A stretch of DNA of 64,000 bases from Phycisphaerae bacterium (GCA_019636475.1 JAHBXN010000006.1:124001-188000), one strand, 5' to 3'; shown: positions 9,411 to 18,933, counted from the first letter of the stretch. The notes: a model not told the origin generated them from the letters alone. A program made the numbers and translations.

Positions 9411-9849
9411 GGCCGATACATCCTCGGATTGGTTTGATTTCAAACGAGCCCCGCAGTGTAACGGCCGGGCTGTGATTCTGCAAGGCGCGCGACTTCATGG
9501 GGCTTTTCGGCCATGCCGATCCGCGGTCCGGGCAGCCTGGGAAGGCGACTCGAATCCATGTGGGCCCAGTGATGCCTGTAACAATCTGTGAATGATAAGC
9601 TTATTGTGTCTGTCGGGGTGGCTCGTGCGGGGCTGCGATTTGGTCGGCGGGGGAATAGGCGGGGCCGGCGTCGATTTTTCGGACGACCGGGACGGTTTGT
9701 GAGTCGTAGAATAGGGATTAACGGGGAGGGAACTCGAGCATTCGGTTGGTCGGTCGTCGCATGCGCGGTTTGTGCGGCAGGGGCGTTGTCGGGCGAGGGC
9801 GGATTGGACCTTGAATCCACCTCATCGCTAGAAACTGGGAGCGTTTGAC
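9411..9849. other. 439-bp divergent intergenic region
   Basis: Between rpmI (minus) and an exported unknown (plus). The rpmI-proximal part holds a promoter-like sequence. The rest is GC-rich, with short open frames of arginine- and glycine-rich composition (for example at 9588-9848) that do not look like a protein. infC, which usually precedes rpmI, is absent. Confidence 0.5.
9455..9483 (-). promoter_or_regulatory. sigma70-type promoter for rpmI-rplT
   Basis: On the minus strand TTGCAG (9483-9478) and TACACT (9460-9455) are separated by exactly 17 bases. The predicted transcript start would lie about 40 bases before the rpmI start codon. Confidence 0.5.
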
Positions 9850-10734
9850 ATGTCGAGTTTATCGAAGCGTCGCCTGATTGATCTATTTTCAATTACGGCG
9901 ACGGTTGGACTGTTTGCGGCGGTTTGTTTTGGGGATTTGGTCGCCCGTGGCCGTTTGTCCGGCCCGCGGGCGGAGGGCCGGCAGCGCATCGCGTCGTTGC
10001 CGGAGATCGATCCTTCCGTTCGATTCGAGGCGTGCTTTGAGTTGAAGATCGACGACGCGACGGTGGGCTTTGCCGTTTCGCGCGTCGAGGGAGAGAAGTC
10101 GGAATCGGGACCTGCCTACCACTATTCAGACTTCAGCATGATTCGGGGCCCGAGTGGCGCGAGGACGGAGCTTCGCACCTCCGGGAGGCTGGACCGATAT
10201 TTTGAGCCGATCAGCATTGTCTGGGAGACCACCCATCGCGTGGCGATCGGGGCCAGCCCGCCGATTCGCGAGTCGCTGATCGTGGATGCCAAGCAGGCGA
10301 CACTTCAGGTCGTTGAGGAGAAGCAGCCCAAGGAGATCGTGGTGGCGCGGCCGGCGGATCGGTTCATTCATCCGACGGGCCACTTGTTTCGGCTGTTGAA
10401 GCTGGAAGCCGGGCAGCGTTTCGCCTTGCGGGATTTTGATACGGAGCTGAAGAAGTTCCAGTGGCGAATGTATACGGTGACGCGCAAGGATGATGGCCGG
10501 CTGCGCGTGGGCGTTGGAGATGCCCGGGGCCTGAATGAAATGGCGTATTACATTCTTGACGCGGACGGGACAATGGTTCAGCACGGCATGACGGGGGTTC
10601 CCTTCGTGTTCAAGAAGTGTGATCCGGGTCGCATCGAGGAACTGCGGAAAGAATGGGGCATCGGACCGGAAGAGATGCCCGCGACCGCCGGGTCGACGAC
10701 CGGGGCGGCCGACAAGGGGAGTGCCGGTCAGTGA
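9850..10734 (+). CDS. exported or membrane-anchored protein, function unknown
   Basis: 294 residues with an N-terminal hydrophobic segment at about residues 11-30 (LFSITATVGLFAAVCFGDLV), which is a signal peptide or an uncleaved anchor. The remainder is soluble and strand-rich: FELKIDDATVGFAVSRVE, several short beta stretches, and a charged C-terminus with a Gly/Thr/Ala-rich tail. The pattern of a substrate-like domain reporting on 'FELKID...' and 'RFALRDFD' resembles uncharacterised lipoprotein-localisation-like (beta-barrel half) domains, but I cannot name a family. It stands alone, divergent from rpmI. Confidence 0.6.
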   Translation: MSSLSKRRLIDLFSITATVGLFAAVCFGDLVARGRLSGPRAEGRQRIASLPEIDPSVRFEACFELKIDDATVGFAVSRVEGEKSESGPAYHYSDFSMIRGPSGARTELRTSGRLDRYFEPISIVWETTHRVAIGASPPIRESLIVDAKQATLQVVEEKQPKEIVVARPADRFIHPTGHLFRLLKLEAGQRFALRDFDTELKKFQWRMYTVTRKDDGRLRVGVGDARGLNEMAYYILDADGTMVQHGMTGVPFVFKKCDPGRIEELRKEWGIGPEEMPATAGSTTGAADKGSAGQ

Positions 10735-10781
10735 TGTATCGGGCCGGCTCGTCGCGCGGACTTCAGAGCCGCCCTGACCGC

Positions 10782-11969
10782 TTACATGACGGATTTTGCT
10801 GTTTCGAGCAGTCGATGCCTATGCTGTTTGAGGAGTGCATCGAGTCTGTCACCAAGTCCCGGGTGTTGTCCGTCGAAGCGGACTTTTCCGGGGGCCTGTG
10901 AGAGGGCAATAAACCACTTCACAAGATTGAGATAATCACGCACATCGATTGATTCCGGGGCGATCTTCTCGGCGGCCGAATCCATGTTGTGGTAGTTGGC
11001 GAGGGGGAGGCAGATTCCCGTGGCGTCGTAACCGTGGTGGCAGTAGGCGGTTGATTCGCATGTGCCACCGTCCATGAGTTTTCGCTGGTAGCGGAATGTT
11101 TTGTCTTTCTGTTTGAGCTGATCGGCGACGACGTGACAATAGGCTGTCGCCGCGGGGGTGAAGACGGTGGCCTTGTCGCCGACGCGCAGGACGGGGCCTC
11201 CGCCGATATCGACGCCTGTAATCGCCTTGCTGTTTTCGACGGCGACGACGACGGTGTTCATTGGGACGGATTTGTCGGCAACAGCGGCGAGAGCGCCAGC
11301 GAATCCGACTTCTTCGGCGCGAGTGAAGAATGCGCGGGTCGCGACTTTCGCTCGGCGGCGACAGATTTCATCCAGCATGGCCAGGATTGCGGCGAGCCCC
11401 GCGAGGTCATCGCAGGCTCGGGCATGGAGGCGCGTGCCGCGGATCACGGCATCATTGAGTGCCCACATGCCCGGGCTGTGCGGTTCGACGGGCGATTTGA
11501 CGCGGGCGATGATGCCGTCCGGCGGGCCGTCCGCGCCGAACGACCTGGCGCTGGCGGCGGCCTGTCTGGCTTCGGCCCGGGTTGGCGTGTGAAGCTGGAC
11601 CTCTTCAATGACGGCGGGGATCCATCGGTCGGCGGAGTGGAATTGAATCTTCCGGCCTTTGAAGTAGGCGGACTGTACCCAGCCGCGCCATTGGGCGTGT
11701 ACGTGCTTGTCGTTGAGCATTTTTGTGGCGACGAATCCGGGGTGGTCCATGTGTGCGGCGAAGAGGACCGGTCTGCCGGCCAGCCGGGATTTTTTTTGAT
11801 CCGGCGGCGTGTAGGTTACGAGCAGGTTGCCGAACCGGTCAGGCTTGAGCTTTAGCGCCGATCTTTTTGAGACGAACTCCTTGATGAATCGGATGACATG
11901 GGTTTCGACGAATGGCGCGGTCGGCAGATCGACGACAGACCTGAGCAGTTTGAGCGGATCGGTTGGCAT
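10782..11969 (-). CDS. M42-family metallo-aminopeptidase
   Basis: 395-residue M42 (glutamyl aminopeptidase / FrvX-like) peptidase. Co-catalytic metal ligands are in AAHMDHPGF (His), ACDDLAGL (bridging Asp), TRAEEVGFAGA (catalytic and metal Glu) and NYHNMD (C-terminal His). The MDGGTCESTAY segment is also conserved. These enzymes form large cytoplasmic tetrahedral complexes that trim short peptides. All metal ligands appear present. The C-terminal 40 residues, ending LLKQHRHRLLETAKSVM, extend slightly beyond the usual core. It is a single-gene unit. Confidence 0.88.
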   Translation of the reverse strand: MPTDPLKLLRSVVDLPTAPFVETHVIRFIKEFVSKRSALKLKPDRFGNLLVTYTPPDQKKSRLAGRPVLFAAHMDHPGFVATKMLNDKHVHAQWRGWVQSAYFKGRKIQFHSADRWIPAVIEEVQLHTPTRAEARQAAASARSFGADGPPDGIIARVKSPVEPHSPGMWALNDAVIRGTRLHARACDDLAGLAAILAMLDEICRRRAKVATRAFFTRAEEVGFAGALAAVADKSVPMNTVVVAVENSKAITGVDIGGGPVLRVGDKATVFTPAATAYCHVVADQLKQKDKTFRYQRKLMDGGTCESTAYCHHGYDATGICLPLANYHNMDSAAEKIAPESIDVRDYLNLVKWFIALSQAPGKVRFDGQHPGLGDRLDALLKQHRHRLLETAKSVM

Positions 11970-12071
11970 GGGCCGTCTCCTGTGCCCCGGGAGTTGATCG
12001 GGAGCATCCGCCCGGGTCCGAGCGGGGCGAATTTCTGTAATCGGTCCGACGGTTCAGCCGATTTGACGTGA

Positions 12072-12839
12072 ATGCTACGGGAAATCGCTCGAAAAGGAAT
12101 GCGCCGCCGCCGGGCAGTCTGTTTTGCGCTGCAGCGTCGGCACTACGACTCTCGGGGCTGGGTTCACGCGTACCGGATTTATGCGCGGGAGGTGATGGAC
12201 CGGCTTGCCGCGGGCGGCGCGGTGCTGGATATCGGATGCGGCCGGTCGTTTGAGTTTGCGTCGGCGCTTTGCGAGCGGACATCCGACGTGCACGGGATCG
12301 ATCCTGCGGCGGAGGCCGGCGCGGTCATGGTTGCGGGCGCGCGGGTTTATCGAGCGCATGGTGATGCGCTACCGTTTGCGGACAGGCGGTTTGATCTTGT
12401 GGTTGCGCGGTCGGTGCTGGAGCACCTTGAATCGCCTGAGCCGGTCTTTCGGGAGATCGCGCGGGTTCTGCGGCCGGGCGGCGCGTTTGTGTTTCTTACG
12501 CCGAGTCGCTTCGACTATGTGTCAGTGATTGCATCGATGGTGCCCAATATGTTGCACCCAAAGATCGTGCGATTCGCGGAGGGCCGGTGCGAGGCGGATA
12601 CGTTTCCGACGCGGTATCGCGCCAACACGGGCGGCGCGGTGCGGCGGCTGGCCCGGGCTTCGGGACTGCGCGTCGAATTGATCCGGTATCTGCATCATTG
12701 CCCGACATCGTTGATGTTCAGTCCGGCGCTGTATCGGCTTGCGACGCTCTACGACAAGGCTGTGTGTTCGTACGAGCGGCTTGCATTTCTTCGCGGGTGG
12801 ATGCTGGGGGTGGTGCGCAAGGAACCGAGCGGGGCGTGA
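12072..12839 (+). CDS. class I SAM-dependent methyltransferase
   Basis: 255-residue methyltransferase of the Methyltransf_11 type. The SAM-binding motif I is VLDIGCGRSFEFA, motif II gives the acidic residue in VHGIDPAA, and the post-motif regions are GDALPFADRRFDLVVARSVLEHL and ARVLRPGGAFVFLTP. The C-terminal part, with LHPKIVRFAEG and CPTSLMF, is the variable acceptor region. Similar proteins occur in polysaccharide and lipid pathways, but no such genes are adjacent. The substrate is unknown. Confidence 0.85.
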   Translation: MLREIARKGMRRRRAVCFALQRRHYDSRGWVHAYRIYAREVMDRLAAGGAVLDIGCGRSFEFASALCERTSDVHGIDPAAEAGAVMVAGARVYRAHGDALPFADRRFDLVVARSVLEHLESPEPVFREIARVLRPGGAFVFLTPSRFDYVSVIASMVPNMLHPKIVRFAEGRCEADTFPTRYRANTGGAVRRLARASGLRVELIRYLHHCPTSLMFSPALYRLATLYDKAVCSYERLAFLRGWMLGVVRKEPSGA

Positions 12840-12862
12840 TTGGCGGCGGGAGTCGGTCCGTC

Positions 12863-14548
12863 TCATCCGGGCCCGATGTTCGCGCTGCCGCTTCCGGGAC
12901 GGCCGGCGCCCATGAGCGGACTGTTTTTTCCGGGGCGGTAGCGTTCGACGATGTGTCTTCTGAATCCGGCCCGATCGTTGTCCTGCAGCAGTTTTGCCTG
13001 CCGAGCGAGTTCGTTCGCCCTGAATTCCCGATCGTCCGACTCAGTCCGGTTCGCGAGCCCCAGATCCATTATTGACTTGAAGGCGTGATCGCCGTTGCCC
13101 GGTTCGGTTTCGGCCGGATCGAAGCGATCGTATTTGCGCCGCGGCGGCGGATAGAAAGCGTTGAAGCCGGCGGTGAAATCGTCGATCGGGCCGCCCGACT
13201 TGTTAATGACAATGTTTTCGAGCCGCATGAACAGGTTGTTCTCGATCGCGATCGGGACGGGGCGTCCTGCGGCATCGAGTTCCACGGCCCATGCCGTATT
13301 GCCGGCACCGTCGAAGACGTTGTTCTTAATTGTCGTCCGGCGGCGTTCAGGCTCGGAATCGGCGCCGGGGCTACGCATCGGCCACGGTGCGAGCATGGCG
13401 CCGGTGGGGCCGATGAGGTAGTTTTTTTCGAATCGCGCACCTTGCGGAAGCGAGGCGACGAGCTTTCGCGATCGCGGCTGATCGAATGAATGTGCGGCAG
13501 GGGGTTGGGCCATGATGATGTTGCCCATCATGGTTCGCGGTCCGGCGAGGACGCACGTTTCCGCGCCGATGATGATGTTGTTTGTGATGGTGCTTGCGGG
13601 GGAATTCACGCTCAGTGCGTAGGTTCCGGGCGTGGCGGCGCAGCGGCGGTTGAGTAGATTGTCTTCGATTCGAGAGCCCGTCCCGATTCGGCTGGTGATG
13701 AGCAATGAGGCGGAATCGCCCGCGATTGTGTTGCCGACGATTTCACCATTGACGCCATCAAGCATGATGCCCGAGTTCAGGTTGTTGTCTCGAATGTCGA
13801 TTTTGCCGGCGAAATCCGGTCGCGCGGTTCGGCTGATCGTGAGCGATGTTGCATCGACGGCGGCCAGTTCGCAATCGGTGATCTTGATCCGCGAATCCGC
13901 GCCGGCGCGAATGAGCACACCGCTTCCATCCGTGAATCGGCAGTCGTCAAGCTCGACGGTCGTGCCGTTTTCGGCGCAGTTCACCGTGATCGCCGGCACG
14001 CGTTGAGATGCCGTTTTCGTGGCACCTTTCCGGTCGGCTCTTTCGAAGCCGACACCGGTGAAGCGGACGCCGCGCCAGCGGAATCTCGAGCCAGCGGCCG
14101 AATCGTTGGGGGGCGGTGGCGGGAGATAGACGATGATGGCGCCGGGCTGCGCGTGTTCCGCGACGCCGAAGTAGACGGGTCGCGCCTCATCGGGGGCGAG
14201 GCGGATGGAGCCGTGCTTCTCTTCGGCGGATCCGACGGTGAGAACCGGATTGTGGCCGGGCTCGGCTCCGGCGAACAGAATTTCCGTGCCGGGCTCGATA
14301 TCGACGACCGCGCCTATTATCTGGGTGTCGCCGATAATGAGGATTCGTCCCGACCAGGTCTGGTCCTGGTGGATCAATCCTCGAATGCGGCGTGCGGAGC
14401 CGTCGCGGTCGTTTGTAGCGGGTTTCTCCGGCGAGTTCGGTTGCGTCGCGGTCACGAGCGGGTTAGATAGAATGAACATCGCGAGGGGAAGAAGCGCGAG
14501 CTGCGCCCGATTCCGAAAGAGTGATTTGCGCCTTCGCGAGTATTGCAT
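12863..14548 (-). CDS. exported right-handed parallel beta-helix protein
   Basis: 561 residues. The N-terminus MQYSRRRKSLFRNR followed by a hydrophobic core to about residue 34 is a signal peptide. The body has many short strand-turn repeats with Asn and Asp ladders, such as ITVNCAENGTTVELDDC, IKITDCELAAVDATSLTIS and IEIRDNNLN-like turns, typical of pectate-lyase-type and NosD-like beta-helices. No catalytic residues can be assigned. The start codon lies only 14 bases from that of the divergent small acidic gene. Likely extracytoplasmic; binding to or processing polysaccharide is an inference from the fold. Confidence 0.7.
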   Translation of the reverse strand: MQYSRRRKSLFRNRAQLALLPLAMFILSNPLVTATQPNSPEKPATNDRDGSARRIRGLIHQDQTWSGRILIIGDTQIIGAVVDIEPGTEILFAGAEPGHNPVLTVGSAEEKHGSIRLAPDEARPVYFGVAEHAQPGAIIVYLPPPPPNDSAAGSRFRWRGVRFTGVGFERADRKGATKTASQRVPAITVNCAENGTTVELDDCRFTDGSGVLIRAGADSRIKITDCELAAVDATSLTISRTARPDFAGKIDIRDNNLNSGIMLDGVNGEIVGNTIAGDSASLLITSRIGTGSRIEDNLLNRRCAATPGTYALSVNSPASTITNNIIIGAETCVLAGPRTMMGNIIMAQPPAAHSFDQPRSRKLVASLPQGARFEKNYLIGPTGAMLAPWPMRSPGADSEPERRRTTIKNNVFDGAGNTAWAVELDAAGRPVPIAIENNLFMRLENIVINKSGGPIDDFTAGFNAFYPPPRRKYDRFDPAETEPGNGDHAFKSIMDLGLANRTESDDREFRANELARQAKLLQDNDRAGFRRHIVERYRPGKNSPLMGAGRPGSGSANIGPG

Positions 14549-14562
14549 TTGAAAGGTCCGTC

Positions 14563-14820
14563 ATGAAGAAGAGAAGCTGGCTTAATGCGTTGATGGTCGG
14601 CGGTTTGACATTTGGATTACCGTTTTCGTCCGGGTGCGGTCTGGTCTGCGACGACGACGATGATACCGAAGAATGCGTCGAGAATCTTCTGGATATTCTT
14701 GATGAGCTCGGGTTCAACCAGGACGACGACAACGATCTCGAGGATTTTCTGGATGACCTGTTCGACGGCGATCTTGACGAGGATGATTTTGAAGACTTCT
14801 GGGACGATCTGTGGGACTGA
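14563..14820 (+). CDS. small, very acidic exported protein, possible lipoprotein
   Basis: 85 residues. Residues 1-24 form a signal peptide (MKKRSWLNALMVGG then hydrophobic), and FSSGC at 21-25 is an imperfect lipobox. About half of the remaining 60 residues are Asp or Glu, arranged in repeats such as DDLFDGDLDEDDFEDF. No domain is recognised. AAAGG lies about 7 bases before the ATG at 14563. Possible roles are metal (calcium) binding or charge shielding, but this is guesswork. It is followed 111 bases later by ppc on the same strand. Confidence 0.6.
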   Translation: MKKRSWLNALMVGGLTFGLPFSSGCGLVCDDDDDTEECVENLLDILDELGFNQDDDNDLEDFLDDLFDGDLDEDDFEDFWDDLWD

Positions 14821-14931
14821 CGATTGCCGTATGGGATCGCCAGTCCGCCGGAGTCACTGTGCGCGGGTGTCGAGCCGCCTTCATTTTGGCATGAAGGCAA
14901 CGGCCTCCGGGAAGTTGAATGCGAGGGCGGC

Positions 14932-17643
14932 GTGAGCCTGTCACGGGATATTGAGCTGCTTTCCGGTGCGGTGGTCCGGGTGTTCGAGGCGCATTGCGGC
15001 GAGGCTGCCGCCCGGCGCCTCGATCGGATGGTCGCCCTGTGCCGCAGAGCGGATTTTTCGACGGCGGAACCGTTTGCGACGCCTCGGTCGGAAGCGCGGC
15101 AGCTGGCGGACGACGAGATTCATGAGCTACTCAAGACGCTCACGATTCGATTTCATCTTGTGAACAAGGCCGAGCAGGTCGCGATCGCGCGAATCAACCG
15201 CGATCGAGAGCGTCGGGCGACGCCGGAAATGCCGCGCGCCGAGTCGATAGCCGAGGCAATTCATGCGTTGAAACAGCAGCGGCTTTCGGTCGATGAGGTG
15301 CTCAGTGTGCTTCGCCGAATCGACATTCAGCCGACCTTCACGGCGCATCCAACGGAAGCGCGTCGTCAGACCGTGCTCCGACAGCAGCAGGGAATCGCGG
15401 AAGCGTTGTCGGATTCGCATGATCCTGAGCTGTCGGTGGCCGAGCGCGAGGCGATCGGGAGCCGGCTCGTTCGGGACATTCAGTTGATGTTCGCGACGGA
15501 CGAGCTGCGCGTCGAGCGGCCGCGCGTGATCGAGGAAGTTCGGCACGGTCTGTACTTTTTGAAGGGGCCTGTGTGGCAGGCGATCCCCCAGCTATATCGC
15601 GATTTGCGGAGGGCGATTTTCGAGCAATACGGAGTGACGCCCGTGCTGCCGAGCATTATTCGATATCGGACGTGGATCGGCGGCGATCGGGACGGAAATC
15701 CCCGGGTCACGGCTGCCGTGACGAGGGAATCATTCGCGGAACTTCGGAATGCGGTGCTGGACCTGTATGACGAGGAGCTGACAGCGCTTCGCCGCGAGCT
15801 TTCTGCATCGCGGCTGCGCGTTCAGGTTCCCGCGGCGCTGGACGCGGCGATCGAGCGCGACCGGGCGCTGTATCCGGTTGCTCCGCGTGATGAGCGCGTG
15901 ATGGCGAATGAGCCGTTCCGGCTTCGCATCACACAGATGATTGCGAAGCTGGGCCATTCACGCGTTGAGCCGGGGGCCTATCGCGCGGGCGAACTGGTAT
16001 CGGATTTGGAGGAGCTATCGCTCGCCCTTGAGGGCTGCGGAATGGCGCTCGTTGCAAGCGAGGGGCGCCTATTTGATCTGATTTATCGCGCGAAGTCGTT
16101 CGGTCTTCACATGGCAGCGCTGGATATTCGGCAGCACTCGCGCGTTCATGCCGAGACGGTGGGTGAATTGTTGCGCCTTGCCCGCGTTTGCGACGATTAT
16201 GCGGGGCTTCCGGAGTCAAAGAAGCTGGAGGCGCTGCGAGCGGAACTGCGAAATCCGCGCCCGCTGCTTCCGGTCGGCGCGCTCTTGTCCCCGACGGCGC
16301 GGGATATGCTGGACACCCTTCATGTGATACGCGAAGTGGTTGACACGACGCCCGATGCGGTTGGCGGTTACATCGTGAGCATGACCCATGAAGTGAGCGA
16401 TGTGCTGGCCGTGATCGTTCTGCTCAAGGAGGTCGGGCTGTGGCGAGATGATGGCGAGCATGTGACATGTCAGCTGGACCTGGTACCGCTTCTGGAGACA
16501 GTGGAGGATCTGACGCGCGGACCGGATCTGATGAGCGCGCTGTTTGCCGACGAAACGTATCGACGGCACCTGCGCGGCCGCCGACAGTTTCAGGAGGTCA
16601 TGCTGGGCTACTCGGACAGCAACAAGGATGGCGGTTACTGGATGTCGAACTGGGGACTTCAGCGTGCTCAGGCCCGCCTTGCAGACGTGGCTGCGAAGCA
16701 TGGGGTGGAGTTGCGTTTGTTTCACGGCCGTGGTGGAACGATCGGTCGCGGGGGTGGTCGGGCGAATCGGGCGATACTGGCTACGCCGAAGCAATCTCGC
16801 AACGGGCGGATTCGTTTCACGGAGCAGGGCGAGGTCATTACGTTTCGTTACGCGATGTCGGCGATCGCGCGTCGGCATCTTGAGCAGATCGTCAATGCCA
16901 TGATTGTGGCGACGGCGGATGCGGGCCGAGTTCCCGACTCGGATGGTTGTGATTACATGGAACAGGCCGACTGCCTGATGGATCAGATTGCGGAGGCGTC
17001 GATGCAGGCCTATCGCGGGCTGGTCCGCGATCCGGCGTTCTGGCCCTGGTATGCGGGCGGAACGCCGATCGAGTTCATCAGCGATCTGCCGATCGCATCC
17101 CGGCCCGTGGCCCGGGGCGGGGGGGATGTGGACCTGGATCATGTGCGGGCGATTCCGTGGGTTTTTGCGTGGACGCAGACGCGCTATGTCGTGCCGGGCT
17201 GGTATGGGCTCGGGTCGGCGATTGAGTCGATCTGTCGCGACGATTGCGAGGCAATCGGCCGGATGCGTGATCTGTATCGAAACTGGAGCTTCTTCAAGAC
17301 GTTGATCGACAATGCGCAGCAGGAGATGGCTCGGGCCCGGCTGCCGATTGCCGCGCTGTATGGTGACGGCGGCTCGACGCGGCATGTGCAAATTGCGGCG
17401 GAGTTTTCGAGGACAAGTCGCATTATTCTCGAAATCACGGGGCAGTCGCGTCTGCTGGATAATAATCGCGTCATTCAGTCCGCAATCGATGCGCGGAATC
17501 CTTTCACGGACGTGATCAACATTCTGCAGCTTGAACTGATCGAGCGATTTCGGCAGGCCGATGACGCGCGGCGGGCGCGCCTGAAGCCGACAATTTTTTT
17601 GAGTATCAACGGCCTGGCAGCCGCGATGCAGAGCACGGGATAG
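14932..17643 (+). CDS. ppc: phosphoenolpyruvate carboxylase
   Basis: 903-residue PEPC, which makes oxaloacetate from PEP and bicarbonate to replenish the TCA cycle. GTG at 14932 is taken as the start because GAGGGCGGC precedes it and the family N-terminus begins there; an ATG at 14824 would add 36 unusual residues. Catalytic motifs are FTAHPTEARRQT with His139, the GGDRDGNP segment, LGYSDSNKDGGY, and FHGRGGTIGRGGG. The C-terminus ends MQSTG, matching the conserved carboxy-terminal (N/S)TG that sits in the active site. No regulatory gene is linked. Confidence 0.96.
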   Translation: MSLSRDIELLSGAVVRVFEAHCGEAAARRLDRMVALCRRADFSTAEPFATPRSEARQLADDEIHELLKTLTIRFHLVNKAEQVAIARINRDRERRATPEMPRAESIAEAIHALKQQRLSVDEVLSVLRRIDIQPTFTAHPTEARRQTVLRQQQGIAEALSDSHDPELSVAEREAIGSRLVRDIQLMFATDELRVERPRVIEEVRHGLYFLKGPVWQAIPQLYRDLRRAIFEQYGVTPVLPSIIRYRTWIGGDRDGNPRVTAAVTRESFAELRNAVLDLYDEELTALRRELSASRLRVQVPAALDAAIERDRALYPVAPRDERVMANEPFRLRITQMIAKLGHSRVEPGAYRAGELVSDLEELSLALEGCGMALVASEGRLFDLIYRAKSFGLHMAALDIRQHSRVHAETVGELLRLARVCDDYAGLPESKKLEALRAELRNPRPLLPVGALLSPTARDMLDTLHVIREVVDTTPDAVGGYIVSMTHEVSDVLAVIVLLKEVGLWRDDGEHVTCQLDLVPLLETVEDLTRGPDLMSALFADETYRRHLRGRRQFQEVMLGYSDSNKDGGYWMSNWGLQRAQARLADVAAKHGVELRLFHGRGGTIGRGGGRANRAILATPKQSRNGRIRFTEQGEVITFRYAMSAIARRHLEQIVNAMIVATADAGRVPDSDGCDYMEQADCLMDQIAEASMQAYRGLVRDPAFWPWYAGGTPIEFISDLPIASRPVARGGGDVDLDHVRAIPWVFAWTQTRYVVPGWYGLGSAIESICRDDCEAIGRMRDLYRNWSFFKTLIDNAQQEMARARLPIAALYGDGGSTRHVQIAAEFSRTSRIILEITGQSRLLDNNRVIQSAIDARNPFTDVINILQLELIERFRQADDARRARLKPTIFLSINGLAAAMQSTG

Positions 17644-17702
17644 GTTCTCGCGGCGAGAAGTGGATCAGGGCGCAGGTCACGGCAGCGGCCGGATTCTGCC
17701 GG

Positions 17703-18734
17703 TTATCGATAGCTCTCCAAGACATTGTCATGGACCGCGTCACTGATTACGCCTTCCGCGAGGAGCTGGTCAAGGGATGACTTCATGGGTTGCATGCCGT
17801 AGCGCTGGCCTGTCATGATTGCATTTCGCAAATGGAAGGTCTTGCGATTTCTCAGGACGTTTCGGACGGCGTCGGTCGCGACGAGAGTTTCGGCCGCGAT
17901 GCGTTTGCCGCCGTCGATGGTGGGTAGAAGTTCCTGGTGGACGATGCAGAGCAGTGCTTCGGCGAGCAGCGTGCGGATGTGGCCATCTCCGCCGTCGGGG
18001 GCGTAGGAGAGCAGTCGTTCGATGATCTTGTCGATTGATATAACGTGCAGCGTGGAGAGAACAAGGACGCCGGTTTCCGCGGCGGTGAGGGCGATTTTGA
18101 TCGTGTCGTAGTCTCGCATTTCGCCGATGGCGATGACATTGGGGTCCTGCCGCAGCGCGGCGCGCAGGGCGCGGACAAAGGAGCGGGTGTCTTTTCCGAT
18201 TTCGCGTTGCCTAACGATAGAGTTTTTGTTGGTGTGAACGTATTCAATCGGGTCTTCGATGGTGACGATGTGTTTTCGCGCGTTCCGATTGATGTGATCG
18301 ATCATGGCGTTGAGTGTGGTGGTTTTGCCCTGGCTGGTGCTGCCGGTGATGAGAATGAGCCCTTTTCGAGCCCGGGTGACGCGCGTGGCGATTTCCGGCA
18401 GGTGGAGGGAATCAAGAGGCACGGGGTCGCTGGGAAGCAGTCGTATGACTGCGCCGACACGGCCGTCGTTGTAGCTGATGTTGACCCGATGGCGGTTCCG
18501 GTCGGAGTCAGCCATCATGAAGTCGATATCGCGTTCGCTTTCGAACTCAGCGATCTGTTCGGGTGAGAGCAGGGCGTAGCAGAGGTCTTTTGAGATTTTG
18601 GCCGTCAGCGGTTCTTTGGTTGCGGGTTGAAGGTCGCCTTCGATTCGGAACAGAATCGGCGCATTTGCGATGATGTGAATGTCGGTTACCCGCCGCTGTC
18701 GCGCGGCGGTGAGAATTTCCTGAATTTCCTTCAC
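17703..18734 (-). CDS. PilT-like twitching motility retraction ATPase
   Basis: 343-residue secretion ATPase of the PilT group, which drives pilus retraction as a cytoplasmic hexamer. Walker A is GSTSQGKT at residues 131-138, where PilT usually has GPTGSGKS. The Asp box is REIGKDTRSF, Walker B is IAIGEMRD with Glu205, and the His box is LSTLH (His230). The C-terminal AIRNRKTFHL-like segment (RNVLRNRKTFHLRNAI) resembles the AIRNLIRE region. No other pilus genes are present in the window. The gene stands alone and converges with ppc. Confidence 0.85.
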   Translation of the reverse strand: MKEIQEILTAARQRRVTDIHIIANAPILFRIEGDLQPATKEPLTAKISKDLCYALLSPEQIAEFESERDIDFMMADSDRNRHRVNISYNDGRVGAVIRLLPSDPVPLDSLHLPEIATRVTRARKGLILITGSTSQGKTTTLNAMIDHINRNARKHIVTIEDPIEYVHTNKNSIVRQREIGKDTRSFVRALRAALRQDPNVIAIGEMRDYDTIKIALTAAETGVLVLSTLHVISIDKIIERLLSYAPDGGDGHIRTLLAEALLCIVHQELLPTIDGGKRIAAETLVATDAVRNVLRNRKTFHLRNAIMTGQRYGMQPMKSSLDQLLAEGVISDAVHDNVLESYR

Positions 18735-18900
18735 GCGTGGTCGGCCCCTTGTCTTCGGCGTGGTTGGCGAATTCGTGGTCTTTGGCGAGTAATCGCGATT
18801 ATACGCGATTCAATGTCGCTAATGCGAAGATTCTTCGCCGGAATTTCCTGTTTGGGCGAATGTGGGCGAAGTTGTCTCCGGTGATGCGTGTCAAAAAGGC

Positions 18901-18933
18901 AAAAGCCCGCGGCAGGGGGTGCCACGGGCTTTT
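18901..18933 (-). terminator. Rho-independent terminator of the peroxidase operon
   Basis: AAAAGCCCG-C-GGCA / TGCC-A-CGGGCTTTT stem with one mismatch and a G5 loop. On the minus strand it is followed by GCCTTTTTGA. It lies 54 bases beyond the stop of the di-haem peroxidase gene. The hairpin is symmetrical enough to act in both directions. Confidence 0.7.

Noticed and set aside
9440-9892. 150-residue open frame on the minus strand and an 86-residue plus-strand frame in the rpmI upstream region
   Set aside because: Arginine/proline-rich composition typical of GC-rich non-coding frames, no ribosome-binding site, and the rpmI promoter lies inside the minus-strand frame.
16216-17391. 391-residue open frame on the minus strand inside ppc
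   Set aside because: A shadow frame: ppc on the plus strand has every family motif, and the antisense frame has no recognisable domain.
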